A stretch of 64,000 bases of DNA from Pseudoalteromonas sp. T1lg23B (GTDB lineage Bacteria; Pseudomonadota; Gammaproteobacteria; Enterobacterales; Alteromonadaceae): contig NZ_PQBZ01000042.1 in NCBI RefSeq assembly GCF_002964665.1, positions 555,097 through 619,096 of the forward strand, read 5' to 3'. The translations under genes and the position numbers were made by a program. Positions 23,935 to 33,702 of this stretch are shown here, piece by piece. Under the pieces are notes generated by a model. The model was not told the DNA's origin. It was given only the letters and a program-made list of their open reading frames with translations, and made no database searches. Within the stretch, counting starts at the first letter, position 1, and each line of letters begins with the position of its first letter.

Positions 23935-24894
23935 ATGTTTACTTACCAACAATGGCAAAATGCACTCACATTTTTTGTGACAACATTTGCTGAACTCACC
24001 GTACTGTTTTTAGTGATCAGTTTTATTGTCAGTTTAGTTAATCACTATCTCCCCATGGCAAAAGTGCGTCAATTACTGTCTGGTAATAGAGGCTATACCG
24101 TTGCGATTAGCCTAGGTGCTGTAACACCATTTTGTAGCTGCTCAACCTTGCCAATGATGGTTGGGCTACTTAAAGCCCGAGCCGCATTTGGCCCCGTCAT
24201 GGCCTTTTTGTTTACCTCACCTTTGCTTAACCCATTTATCATCGCGCTATTTTGGGCCACATTCAGTGCCAGCATTACGCTATTCTATACATTTTTCGCT
24301 ATCTTGATGGCGGTACTCTCTGGCATGCTCATGCAACACTTTGGCTTTGAACGCTTTATTCGTGATGAGCTGTTCACGCCAGCACCAAGTGAGTCTTGCG
24401 ATTCTGCCGACAAACCTAGTTGCCAAACAACGTCATCTGAGTGTTACGCTCCCCCCGCAACTAAGAAGCCACAAACGAAGACTCTTATCACAGTCCTATC
24501 TAAGGATGCCTTTAAACAGTTAACTATGATGTTGCCATACATGGCAATTGGTGTAGCTGTGGGAGCCGTATTACATGGTTTTGTACCCAGTGAACTGTTT
24601 AGCAAACTTGCCGATGTCCACCTTTTATTACTGATCCCCCTGTGCGCACTAATAGGCACCTTTTTGTATGTTCGGGCGTCAACCATGATCCCCATTGCCG
24701 CTTCGCTCGTCGCCAAAGGGCTGAGCTTAGGTGCGGTGATGTCGCTGACCATTGCCGGAGCTGGTGCAAGCTTGCCTGAAATGATCATGCTCAAAAAGCT
24801 GTTTCACTGGCCACTACTGCTCGCGTTTATCGGTTTGGTATTTACCACTGCCTGTTTAACGGGTGTGAGCATTGAATTATTAAATTTGTCATAA
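23935..24894 (+). CDS. ArsP-like permease (PF03773)
   Basis: 319 aa with about eight membrane segments in two halves separated by a Cys/Pro-rich cytoplasmic loop (about 140-190). The conserved TPFCSCSTLPMMVGLL with FLFTSPLLNPF is the hallmark of the ArsP/YraQ permease family; ArsP proteins export trivalent organoarsenicals using the Cys pair. The second half repeats the fold (TMIPIAASLVAKG). AAAGGAGAAGCT precedes the ATG. Paired with the Cys-rich ArsR, organoarsenical or related metalloid efflux is the likely role, but other substrates are possible. Confidence 0.8.
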   Translation: MFTYQQWQNALTFFVTTFAELTVLFLVISFIVSLVNHYLPMAKVRQLLSGNRGYTVAISLGAVTPFCSCSTLPMMVGLLKARAAFGPVMAFLFTSPLLNPFIIALFWATFSASITLFYTFFAILMAVLSGMLMQHFGFERFIRDELFTPAPSESCDSADKPSCQTTSSECYAPPATKKPQTKTLITVLSKDAFKQLTMMLPYMAIGVAVGAVLHGFVPSELFSKLADVHLLLLIPLCALIGTFLYVRASTMIPIAASLVAKGLSLGAVMSLTIAGAGASLPEMIMLKKLFHWPLLLAFIGLVFTTACLTGVSIELLNLS

Positions 24895-24907
24895 CAGGAG
24901 AATCATC

Positions 24908-26077
24908 ATGATCACCATACATTCCGATTTTGAAAGCGGCTCGATTGAAGTGATAAACGCCAGCAACGCAGAAAATATTGAGCTCAACATCAGCAAAGAT
25001 AATCAAGCCTGTACTCGACAATGGTTTTATTTTGCTATAGAAAGTAGTCACATAGAGCCACAACAGATAACGCTCCGTAATGCAGCAAAAGTAAGCTTTG
25101 TGAATGCTTGGCAGGGTTACCAAGTGTTTGCCTCATATAACAATGTTGATTGGTTTCGGGTAGCAACCCAGTACCAGAACGAACAACTGATTATTCGTCA
25201 CGAGGTAACAGAACACATCGTTTACTACGCCTATTTTGTTCCCTACTCCTTAGCAAGACAACATCAGCTCAATGATAAGTTGTTACAGAACCCTCACGTA
25301 ATATCACAAGAAATAGGGCAATCAACGTTGGGAGAAAGCATTACCTTATTGCGTATTGGAGACCATCGTGAGCAAACCAAAAAGGTATGGCTGATCGCCA
25401 GACAGCACCCTGGTGAGACTATGGCACAATGGATCATCGATGGCTTGCTCAATCATTACTTTGACAACGCCACCACATTTGCCAGACAGTTTACCAACAT
25501 CGAGTTTTTTGTTGTGGCTAACATGAACCCTGATGGCTGTAAGCTGGGCAATCATCGTACCAATGCTCAAGGTGTTAATCTCAACCGCCAGTGGCAAGAC
25601 CCCAATGCCGCTAGCTGCCCCGAAGTCTCGGCAGTTAAACAAGCGATGGAGTCTTATGGCGTTGATTTATTCATTGATATTCACGGAGATGAACAGCTCC
25701 CATATAACTTTATGATGGTCGAGGGGCACCATCCAATGGGCGAAACGCTTAAGCGCTCATTACATCAACTCTACAGCAATTTCCAAATTAAGTATGACTA
25801 CGACACGCCAAATGATGATGCGAATGATACCACTGTCAGCCCATGCTGTGGTTGTGCGCCAAAGGCATATTCAACCGCAACCCAGTATGTTTACCAACAC
25901 TTTGGTGTTGCTGCGATTTTATTGGAAGCCTCCTTTAAACCACTTGCAGGTAAAACGCCAGCTGCTCGCTGGGACCACCATGATTGCCAACAACTGGGTG
26001 CCCGTTTGTTGCACGCTATAGCTGCCACAACTAAAGCATGGGACCACTCGTATACCAACGCTGTTAAAGTAAGTTAA
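24908..26077 (+). CDS. M14-family carboxypeptidase (cytosolic CCP-like)
   Basis: 389 aa. An N-terminal beta domain (1-115) of the type in cytosolic carboxypeptidases is followed by a zinc carboxypeptidase domain: zinc ligands His and Glu in RQHPGETMAQW, His in LFIDIHGDEQ, catalytic Glu in AAILLEASFK, and the substrate-binding NLNRQW block. No signal peptide. CAGGAGAATC precedes the ATG; it follows the permease stop by 13 nt, so it is in the same operon. The reason for coupling a peptidase to an ArsP-like pump is not evident. Confidence 0.85.
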   Translation: MITIHSDFESGSIEVINASNAENIELNISKDNQACTRQWFYFAIESSHIEPQQITLRNAAKVSFVNAWQGYQVFASYNNVDWFRVATQYQNEQLIIRHEVTEHIVYYAYFVPYSLARQHQLNDKLLQNPHVISQEIGQSTLGESITLLRIGDHREQTKKVWLIARQHPGETMAQWIIDGLLNHYFDNATTFARQFTNIEFFVVANMNPDGCKLGNHRTNAQGVNLNRQWQDPNAASCPEVSAVKQAMESYGVDLFIDIHGDEQLPYNFMMVEGHHPMGETLKRSLHQLYSNFQIKYDYDTPNDDANDTTVSPCCGCAPKAYSTATQYVYQHFGVAAILLEASFKPLAGKTPAARWDHHDCQQLGARLLHAIAATTKAWDHSYTNAVKVS

Positions 26078-26111
26078 ATAGGTGATATGGGTAGTGAGCC
26101 AACCTAAAAAA

Positions 26112-26139
26112 CAGGCACCTTAAAATAATAAGGTGCCTG
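26112..26139 (-). terminator. terminator shared by amine oxidase and M14 genes
   Basis: Perfect 11-bp arms CAGGCACCTTA / TAAGGTGCCTG with a 6-nt loop. On the minus strand it is followed by TTTTTTAGG, so it ends the amine oxidase transcript; on the plus strand it may also stop the arsR-arsP-M14 unit. Confidence 0.8.
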
Positions 26140-26186
26140 CGATAAACTTGATGCGATATGGATATCAAATACCCGATATACACCTA

Positions 26187-27653
26187 TTACAGTTTCAGTT
26201 CGCTGATTTGTTTTGCGACTCTTACCCCACTTCTAACAGCGCCTTCCATGTAGCCTAGATATAAAGTGTCGGTATGCTCTCCTGCAAAGTAGATTCGCCC
26301 TACAGGTTGTTTGAATAGATCCCAGTACGCGCTCATTTGTCCAGGCCCGTAGGCTAAAAAACCACCTTTTGTCCATTGCTCATTGAGCCAACTTTGAGAT
26401 TTCGCTTCGATAAAATACTGCGAAGATCCAGGATACATCAGTTCAATTTCAGCTAATCTGGTATCGATGATCTGTTGATCGCTCCAATGCTGTTGCATCT
26501 TACTAAAATCACCGGATGTGTAAGCTATCAAGATGCCACCCTCGCCTCCTTGACGTTCAGTGGTCTCCCAAGTCCAGCCCGTTGGTAGACTTGCGACTAC
26601 CGTATCACCACCTAAATTATGCTCTAACCAGAAACGCTTGCTGTAACGCAATAGCACTTTAGAATGTGTACCATAATTAATATTCTCAGCGGCTTGTGAC
26701 AATTCACTTGGCAGTTCGGGAGTAAAGGTGATCTTGTTGAGCACTTTCAGCGGGACAGTCACAACTATCACATTGGATGTATAAGTATCATCTGATACTG
26801 TTTTGACAGTGATTTTATTGTCAGTTTGTTGAATATTTGTCACCGCTTGATTTAACAGAATATCGCCCGAGATATTTTTAGCAAACGCCGAAGTCATAGC
26901 CTGACCGCCTTTTAAAAAGCGAAATGATTCCACGTCGTCATCCGATACATTTTCATATACCTTGGCATACTGGGCTAAATGCAGCAGAGATAAGTCTTTT
27001 GGTTCATCAAACTCTCCTCTGACGAACTGTTCTGCAAGTTGCTTAGCGCTAGGGTGTAGTTGTAATTCATCGATCCAACTTTGCACGTTCCGTTTATCTA
27101 ATTCGGCTGCAGCTGCCAATAGCAGTGGTTTTTCAGGATCGGGCACCATATCAGCTAACAGGCCAAGTTCATCATAAAAGCGGTAATAATCGGTAACTAT
27201 CGGCGCACTATATGACTCATCAAAGTCATCGTAACCCACTAAGTTACCGTCAACGTAATATGCACCGCTTTGTACACTCCCTTCATACCCTGTGTCGGCT
27301 AATTCGACGTCAAACAAATGGGCATATCTATGAAGCTGCTGATGGACGGCCTCACCATCTATAAACTCGCCTCCGATTTCACCGGTTTGCTGACCCATCT
27401 CAACCGTCGCGACGCGACCGCCAATGCGGTCACGAGCTTCTAATACGGTTACCTCAAAACCCAACTGCTCAAGCTCATAAGCAGCACTTAGCCCAGATAA
27501 CCCCGCACCAACAACAATTGCAGTTTTTTCGGTATTAGATGTTTGGGGATTAACAGGCAAACCCGCTTCATAGTGATCACCACAGGCACTAAGAAGCAGT
27601 AGCAATATACATGTGAAAGTACTTCGGAAAAAATCCATTTTCCAAATATTCAT
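26187..27653 (-). CDS. lipoprotein flavin monoamine oxidase
   Basis: 488 aa from ATG 27653 (GAGG 8 nt before it; a TTG at 27659 is less likely). The N-terminus has a lipoprotein signal, TCILLLLLSACGD, so the enzyme is exported and lipid-anchored. FAD-binding motif AIVVGAGLSGLSAAYELEQL, then EARDRIGGR, and near the C-terminus GRIYFAGEHTDTLYLGYMEG, the conserved FAD contact of the amine oxidase (PF01593) family. The substrate may be a polyamine or amino acid; hydrogen peroxide would be a by-product. Sec rather than Tat export of a flavoprotein is unusual. It stands alone. Confidence 0.85.
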   Translation of the reverse strand: MNIWKMDFFRSTFTCILLLLLSACGDHYEAGLPVNPQTSNTEKTAIVVGAGLSGLSAAYELEQLGFEVTVLEARDRIGGRVATVEMGQQTGEIGGEFIDGEAVHQQLHRYAHLFDVELADTGYEGSVQSGAYYVDGNLVGYDDFDESYSAPIVTDYYRFYDELGLLADMVPDPEKPLLLAAAAELDKRNVQSWIDELQLHPSAKQLAEQFVRGEFDEPKDLSLLHLAQYAKVYENVSDDDVESFRFLKGGQAMTSAFAKNISGDILLNQAVTNIQQTDNKITVKTVSDDTYTSNVIVVTVPLKVLNKITFTPELPSELSQAAENINYGTHSKVLLRYSKRFWLEHNLGGDTVVASLPTGWTWETTERQGGEGGILIAYTSGDFSKMQQHWSDQQIIDTRLAEIELMYPGSSQYFIEAKSQSWLNEQWTKGGFLAYGPGQMSAYWDLFKQPVGRIYFAGEHTDTLYLGYMEGAVRSGVRVAKQISELKL

Positions 27654-27837
27654 TATCAAGTCCTCATTATTAAATATATGATATAAGCCACCAAAAGCGG
27701 CGATAAATTATATTTACAACAATGAAAAACACCAAACTATATTTATAAAAAATAAGCTACCAGACAAAACGCAATAATGAATAATTTATTGTTAAATATA
27801 AATTAATACCCTCACAATAATAAAACAAATCGTAAGA

Positions 27838-28947
27838 TTATACGTTATCTTCTAAATATTTGATAAAACCGGGCGACTCTATGTAATACTTATCGCCATA
27901 CTGAGAGATAATAACCATTGATTTCAATTTCTTAATACTTGTCTGTATTGCAGAGGCGGTGATCTCACTTTTCGTTATTCGACTTAATTTATCAATAGTG
28001 TTGGTACTGTATAAAGCGGTGCATCCTTGTTTTATTAAACTTAAGACCGCGATATCTAATTCTCTGAGTCGCTTCTTGAGGTTTTCAAAGTCTCCATCTT
28101 GGATCATTAGTGCTTTAATATATTCACGGCCTTCTTTTAAGCTCGTCTGATTTGCCATCAAATAAGTCATCAACTTCATCATCCAAAATGGAGATTTATC
28201 TATTTCTTCATAAAAATCGCCCACTTCTAATGGGTTATAATGCAGGTTAAAATGCTTACTCAAGGTATCACAGCAATGCTTTACAAACTCGTCTCCCAAT
28301 CTTGGAAAATCAATCATAAAAGCAGAGTCGTAAAATGGGCGGTCTTTATCAGTGAACATCGCATTCACACCAGAGCGGCTAGAGCCTGCAAATACAACAC
28401 TGATGTCGCTATAAGTATCTAGTGCCGTTCTAAGCGCATGCTGGACCGATAGAAACTTTTCAGAAGAGGCTAGGTGCTGAATTTCATCAATAATGATCAG
28501 CGCTTTATCGCCACATTTGTTAAACAGCGCTTCCACTAACTGATTGATTTTATATAGCTCAGATTGGCTTGGTTTGTGTGCGTTGTTATCGCTAAACTCT
28601 ATGGTGGCTTTGCCAAAAACGTTATTGCCCACCTCTAGCTTCTTAATCTCTGAGTTAGCAATATCGCTTAGTTTACCCTTTACCGACTGATTTAAGACAT
28701 TAAGCGTGCTACTTAAAGCTTGAGTGATGGCAAGCGTCGGATTCTCAGGCTCGCCCCAAAGGTTTACATACACAGGAATAAAACCATTGTCTAAGGCAAT
28801 GGGGTACAAGTCTTTGAGCAAGAACGTGGTTTTACCCGTTCGACGCACATCAAGTAGTGCAATACGGCTCACTGCACCTTGATACACTGTTTGTAGATAT
28901 GACTCAGCAAGTGCTTTTCGTTGAAAATGCCAATTGATCTTTTTCAT
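27838..28947 (-). CDS. solitary AAA ATPase (archaeal-ATPase/ORC-like)
   Basis: 369 aa. Walker A variant DVRRTGKTTFL (about 33-43), Walker B ALIIIDEIQHL (about 148-158), sensor-1 region VVFAGSSRSG and a C-terminal winged-helix-like part (about 290-360: SRITKSEITASAIQTSIKKL). This is the layout of small ATPases such as the archaeal ATPase family found near mobile or defence genes. The region is AT-rich. No nuclease or partner gene is adjacent. A perfect 26-bp inverted repeat ends 10 bp before the start codon and no good ribosome binding site is seen. Function unknown. Confidence 0.75.
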   Translation of the reverse strand: MKKINWHFQRKALAESYLQTVYQGAVSRIALLDVRRTGKTTFLLKDLYPIALDNGFIPVYVNLWGEPENPTLAITQALSSTLNVLNQSVKGKLSDIANSEIKKLEVGNNVFGKATIEFSDNNAHKPSQSELYKINQLVEALFNKCGDKALIIIDEIQHLASSEKFLSVQHALRTALDTYSDISVVFAGSSRSGVNAMFTDKDRPFYDSAFMIDFPRLGDEFVKHCCDTLSKHFNLHYNPLEVGDFYEEIDKSPFWMMKLMTYLMANQTSLKEGREYIKALMIQDGDFENLKKRLRELDIAVLSLIKQGCTALYSTNTIDKLSRITKSEITASAIQTSIKKLKSMVIISQYGDKYYIESPGFIKYLEDNV

Positions 28948-28957
28948 CTGAACTACC

Positions 28958-29018
28958 GCTATGCTGTTTTATGGTTAATTATGCCTAGTATACATAATTA
29001 ACCATAAAACAGCATAGC
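28958..29018. repeat. perfect 26-bp inverted repeat upstream of the AAA ATPase
   Basis: Arms at 28958-28983 and 28993-29018 (GCTATGCTGTTTTATGG... and its exact complement) with a 9-nt loop CCTAGTATA. It lies in the 5' leader of the ATPase gene, or is its operator. No second copy was noticed in the window. Confidence 0.9.
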
Positions 29019-29084
29019 CAGAAGCAAAGTCAAACATGTTTTTTTGCTTTAGCTTTACAAATCAAAACGTTGTTATTAAAAGAA

Positions 29085-29113
29085 CAGACAACCCAATCGA
29101 CTTGGGCTGTCTG
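29085..29113 (-). terminator. terminator of beta-helix gene
   Basis: Arms CAGACAACCCAA / TTGGGCTGTCTG with one mismatch and a 5-nt loop, followed on the minus strand by TTCTTTTAAT. Confidence 0.65.
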
Positions 29114-29132
29114 CGACTTAGTCACGACTTAA

Positions 29133-32100
29133 TTACTGACCACTGAAAAGCGCCAATATTTCATTCTCATCAAGGGCTTTTTTGAAAAAACGTACATCAT
29201 CTATATCCCCTTCAAAGTGATTGCCGGTTGATTGGTTATCACCATTACGTCGTGCACCAATCAAAATGTCCATGCCATTACTTGGTACAGAGCCTGATAC
29301 TTTGTTACCTAGTAACTGGCCGTCTAAATACACCTTGAAATACCCTGAACTATGGTCATTCACAAGCGCAGCAAAATGCCATTGCCCATCATCAATTGAG
29401 CCTGAGCTACTGCGGATTGATCTATATGCGCCTCCTCCCAAGCCAACCCTGCCATACAACGCACCATTGCTACCTGCAAACAGATAAAACTGCACATCAG
29501 AAGTGGCATCTTTCACTTTTGAGATCAATGCACCACTTTTTGTGGTTTTAAACCAGAGGGTGGTGGTAAAGCTATGTAGCTGAGGATTAACATCCATTAA
29601 TTCATGAGCTGACAAGTTCACATAGTCATCACCATCAAAACGCAGCGCGCCTTCAATATGACCGTCATTCACCCAACTGGCACCTTGCACCGCACCATTT
29701 ACTTCACTCAGGGTTCCAGTGTTAGTGGCAGTATTACCTGAGTACTCATCCAACGGGAGGTGAAGCAAATCCGCATAAGCTGGATCAAAACTAAAACTCG
29801 CTTCAATAACGTGGTTTTCACTCACATTATCAAATAGATACTCGTTAGCAACAGGAACAGATTCACCATCTACCAGTAGCGATGATACCTGATACAAAGG
29901 CGCAGGAGAGATTGTCATTGTTTGATTTGCACCACGCGCGACTGACACCGGTCCATTTGGCAAAATATCACCATGCGTGCCGCTAAAGGTACTGATCCTA
30001 ACAACTTTGGGAGCAAAATTTGCTTTGATCACTTTGTGGCCCATCACTTCACAGCGTCCATCAATCACCTGATCGCAACCCTCCCAACCCAGAAAGTCGT
30101 GGTTGCTGTCTGCGACAGCACTCAAAGTAACCACTTGGTTGGTATCAAACACAGCGCCGCATGTTTGTGGACAGTCAACGCCGGTCGGATTACTAACAAC
30201 ACGCCCTCCTTCATTCATCAACACCCTGAGTGTTACGTATTCGAGTGCCCCAATATCATAAGCGCCTTGCAATGGTCGTGTTATGTTGACTAAGTCTCGG
30301 GTCAGTCTAGCTGCTTCCACTGCATATTCCGCAGGCATGTCAGTGCCGGTATTCACGGCGGCAGTATCACTTTTCAGTGCATACGGTATGTCATCTCCAC
30401 CTTCCAAAATATCATCAGCCGCATTAAGGTTAGTGACAACTACCACATCGCCAGCCACATCCATTGGGGTGTTATCTGGTACAATTAGATTATTAGCAAT
30501 TGAGTGAGTTTCTCGATACATACGAAAATCAACACTTTCTTTAGCTGGGTTAATAATCGTGTTGTTGACTACATGGTGAGATTTACCCGCATAAATTTGC
30601 TGCCAGGGTATGTGTTGGTCTTGTTCATTGTACATTTTGTGATGATCATCATCGGTATTAAAACGTACCTGAATAGCCGACTCTTTTCCATACTGGCTGC
30701 CTTTACCTGCATCTTTAATAACATTATTGGCTATAACGCCACCAAGAGTTGGTGCATGAACGCCCATACCATAACCCCCCTCGGAGCCACCTTCTAGGGT
30801 GTTGCGGTATACATCACAATGAGTGTTGGTTTGTAAGCTGATAGCGCCAATCTGATCACGGTTGTAATTGGCAGTCGAGAAGTTCGTTACGTGGTTAGCA
30901 AAAACTTCGCACTCAACTGCGCTAGATTTTACATTGATTGAATCCCAACCCGTTCTATCTACGATGTTGTTGTAAATTTTAACGCCAATCAGTTGCCCCG
31001 CCATGGGTTCGTTGTAATCGCCAAATGCAACCTGCTGCTGTTTGTCAGGCGCTTGATAATATTGGCAAATACGTCTTTCATTACCGCCCATACCGGAACC
31101 TGGTAAATGAAATGGATCGGCATGCTCACTCGCTTTATACAGACGATAACTGCCATTTGAGCCGATATACATCCCCTCTGTGCCTGTATTATGAATGTAA
31201 TTGTCATGATAGCTGGCATTGTGGAAAGTCATATCACTGCGCGAACTCGCATCAAGATGATTAATGACCCCATCATTGTTGTAATCATGCATGTGCTCTT
31301 TTTGATATTGTTCCACCGAATCATGCAGCACCAAAGGTTCATTATATGCATCATAAAATTGTGGTGTTTCACCTTGCTCTGCGTAACGTGCTGGCACTGA
31401 GCCATCGGAGCAATTACTAAAGGTTTTCAGGTTAAAACCTGACTGCGTAGTGTGCCCCACTTCGATATGATCAAGTTCAATGTCGCTGCTGCGTTTGTAA
31501 TAAGCCACACCTTTACGGACAGTGCCAACTCGACCATCGATTCTGAAACCGTAATCATAAGCCTGATTACCGGTTCCGGTAATGTGTAGGTGTTGGCTGT
31601 TTAACACGTCAATAGCTGTGTCGATATACCCATTGTTATCAAGGTTTTTAAACACTACTTGTCCACCCGTATTGATAACCGTGATAGGCGCCTGTGCCGT
31701 CCCAGCAACATTCTCAATTCTTAACTCATGACTTGCGCCTTCCGGTGCACCTTTGACACATAAAACCGCGCCGGGTACCAGCAGCTGAGCAGGATTAAGG
31801 GATTCATTGCCTTTGCCATCCACAGTGCTACTTCTACCATCAACGGTGATCCGCTCTTCATGACTTAATTGCACCGTATTGTTTGCTGAACACAATGGTT
31901 CGGTTTGTATCGCGGTGATAGCACCCTCAATCCAAGTATTTTTGGTTATACTCGCTGGAATTTGCTCATTAAAAAGTCGCAACAAAAAGCTATGCGACAG
32001 CCACTGTTCATAAGTAAGCGGGATCAGCGCATCACCCACAGGCTGATTGTTTGTTTCAAACTCAGTTAGCAAGTGCGTCGTGCGAACAGACAAGTCATTA

Positions 32101-32474
32101 TCAGTTCGCATATCGCTTGGTACCACCAAATATGACCCAGCGTTATGTGGGTCTATCACCAGTCTGAGCTTTGACTTATCAGCATCCATCATTAACGATA
32201 GATCACCAATAGCTGCTTTATAACGAATACCCGCTGATTGAGACTCGGCTACATAATTTGGATAACTGCTTAAGTCATGCATCTGATCGTCATACCAGTA
32301 TTCACCGGTGATGGGATCTGATACTTTGATTGTATTAGTTACCAGTGAGTGAGGATCATTTACCTCATTGACATAACCACTAAAGGTTACTTTATACAAA
32401 TCAGCTAGGCTGTAAAAAGGTAAACAAATTATGCTTACCGCGACAAGCGCCCACCGAGGAGTTAAAAAAGTCAT
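29133..32474 (-). CDS. large secreted beta-helix / LamG protein
   Basis: 1113 aa. Sec signal ending near YSLAD. Residues 25-190 are a beta-rich domain seen in secreted marine proteins. Residues about 205-740 form a right-handed parallel beta-helix with many N-N-x-I/V turns (YNNIVDRTGW, VANHVTNF-like, ANNVIKDAGKG, NNTIINPAKE), as in polysaccharide lyases and PbH1 proteins. About 745-840 has a bacterial repeat with GWEGCDQ; about 905-1113 is a LamG/concanavalin-like domain (YVNLSAHELM, WFKTTKSGALISK, DIDDVRFFKKAL). Probably a secreted enzyme or adhesin acting on algal or other polysaccharide; catalytic residues were not identified. AAGGATTATAAA precedes the ATG. Confidence 0.75.
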   Translation of the reverse strand: MTFLTPRWALVAVSIICLPFYSLADLYKVTFSGYVNEVNDPHSLVTNTIKVSDPITGEYWYDDQMHDLSSYPNYVAESQSAGIRYKAAIGDLSLMMDADKSKLRLVIDPHNAGSYLVVPSDMRTDNDLSVRTTHLLTEFETNNQPVGDALIPLTYEQWLSHSFLLRLFNEQIPASITKNTWIEGAITAIQTEPLCSANNTVQLSHEERITVDGRSSTVDGKGNESLNPAQLLVPGAVLCVKGAPEGASHELRIENVAGTAQAPITVINTGGQVVFKNLDNNGYIDTAIDVLNSQHLHITGTGNQAYDYGFRIDGRVGTVRKGVAYYKRSSDIELDHIEVGHTTQSGFNLKTFSNCSDGSVPARYAEQGETPQFYDAYNEPLVLHDSVEQYQKEHMHDYNNDGVINHLDASSRSDMTFHNASYHDNYIHNTGTEGMYIGSNGSYRLYKASEHADPFHLPGSGMGGNERRICQYYQAPDKQQQVAFGDYNEPMAGQLIGVKIYNNIVDRTGWDSINVKSSAVECEVFANHVTNFSTANYNRDQIGAISLQTNTHCDVYRNTLEGGSEGGYGMGVHAPTLGGVIANNVIKDAGKGSQYGKESAIQVRFNTDDDHHKMYNEQDQHIPWQQIYAGKSHHVVNNTIINPAKESVDFRMYRETHSIANNLIVPDNTPMDVAGDVVVVTNLNAADDILEGGDDIPYALKSDTAAVNTGTDMPAEYAVEAARLTRDLVNITRPLQGAYDIGALEYVTLRVLMNEGGRVVSNPTGVDCPQTCGAVFDTNQVVTLSAVADSNHDFLGWEGCDQVIDGRCEVMGHKVIKANFAPKVVRISTFSGTHGDILPNGPVSVARGANQTMTISPAPLYQVSSLLVDGESVPVANEYLFDNVSENHVIEASFSFDPAYADLLHLPLDEYSGNTATNTGTLSEVNGAVQGASWVNDGHIEGALRFDGDDYVNLSAHELMDVNPQLHSFTTTLWFKTTKSGALISKVKDATSDVQFYLFAGSNGALYGRVGLGGGAYRSIRSSSGSIDDGQWHFAALVNDHSSGYFKVYLDGQLLGNKVSGSVPSNGMDILIGARRNGDNQSTGNHFEGDIDDVRFFKKALDENEILALFSGQ

Positions 32475-32892
32475 TTTATAATCCTTTTATATTAAAGTTG
32501 TTCATTAAGTTAAATTTATTTTATTTTTAGATTTTTTATTCCAATAATTTAAGGTGAGAGAATAACTTTAACAAAAACGTGGTAGTACACCTACATTTTA
32601 TATGGATTAATATTGTAAGAATTTTTAACAAGTTATGGATTTTCACTCACTAAAATATGAAATATTTCATAGAAATTAAGGAGTTGAAGCAACCTCACCA
32701 AGCAAAAAAATAAAACTACAAATCATGTAATATACTACTTTTTAACTAGCCTGAAAGTGCAAATGACAGGATTAATCGACTGCCTGTGTGCTTTGGCAGA
32801 TAGCGCTTGTTTATTGACCGCGTTTGGTTAAATATAACGCTATTAGCGTAGAATAAAAATAAACCAGTAGCTAGCGACAAGGACGCACTGAT
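32475..32892. promoter_or_regulatory. AT-rich divergent intergenic region with a 16-bp palindrome
   Basis: 418 bp without a gene between the beta-helix gene and the esterase. The only structure I can point to is TATGAAATATTTCATA at 32656-32671, a perfect palindrome that could bind a regulator. No promoter can be assigned with confidence. Confidence 0.35.
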
Positions 32893-33702
32893 ATGTTCAA
32901 AATACAATGGTTAATATTGACCGTTTGCCTGTCATTTACCGCAGCAGCAAAAGACAATCTCATCAGCAAACCATTTGAGTTTGCAAAAACACTGACATTT
33001 AAGTCACAGTCTTTGCAGCAATCAAGGTCTGTACATGTTTATTTACCGCCCAGTTACACGCAAAACAAACAACAAACCTACCCAGTTATTTACTTACTTG
33101 ATGGCTCAAAGGATGAAGACTTTATTCATATTGCAGGCCTAGTACAATTTGCTAATTTCCCTTGGCTCAATATATTGCCTGAAACAATCGTGGTGGGTAT
33201 CGAAAACATTGACCGAAAGCACGATTTCACAACCCCAAGTGACAACCCATTGGATCAAAAAGAGTTGCCAACCCACGGCGGTGCCAAGCGCTTTATAGAC
33301 TTTATCAACCAGGAGTTACAACCTATGATAAAGCGACATTACAGGGTCAATGAAACCACAACCTTGATAGGACAGTCACTTGGCGGCTTGCTGGCAACTG
33401 AAATTTTGTATAATCACAGTGCACTGTTTGATCACTTTGTAATCATCAGCCCCAGTTTATGGTGGAATGATGAAGCACTTCTTAATCAGGAGTTTAACCC
33501 ATCTCAACTACCTAAGTCTGTCTACATCGGTGTGGGCAAAGAAGGCGAACAGATGGAGCGTATTGCCAAACAGCTTCACGAAAAAGTCACCCCAAAACTA
33601 CTGGGTAAAACCCAGCTTGAATTTGGCTATTTTCCACAGCTAAACCATGGTGATACGCTACACCTCGCAGTGTATGATGCATTTAAGAAAATCAACTATT
33701 GA
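32893..33702 (+). CDS. exported alpha/beta-hydrolase esterase (PF00756)
   Basis: 269 aa. Sec signal MFKIQWLILTVCLSFTAAA. The esterase D/enterochelin-esterase fold shows VHVYLPPSY, YPVIYLLDGSKDEDF, nucleophile Ser in IGQSLGGLLA (about 161), SPSLWWND and catalytic His in LNHGDTLH (about 255). GACAAGGACG precedes the ATG. Expected in the periplasm. Family members hydrolyse siderophore esters, acyl-sugars or S-formylglutathione; the substrate here is unknown. Confidence 0.85.
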   Translation: MFKIQWLILTVCLSFTAAAKDNLISKPFEFAKTLTFKSQSLQQSRSVHVYLPPSYTQNKQQTYPVIYLLDGSKDEDFIHIAGLVQFANFPWLNILPETIVVGIENIDRKHDFTTPSDNPLDQKELPTHGGAKRFIDFINQELQPMIKRHYRVNETTTLIGQSLGGLLATEILYNHSALFDHFVIISPSLWWNDEALLNQEFNPSQLPKSVYIGVGKEGEQMERIAKQLHEKVTPKLLGKTQLEFGYFPQLNHGDTLHLAVYDAFKKINY

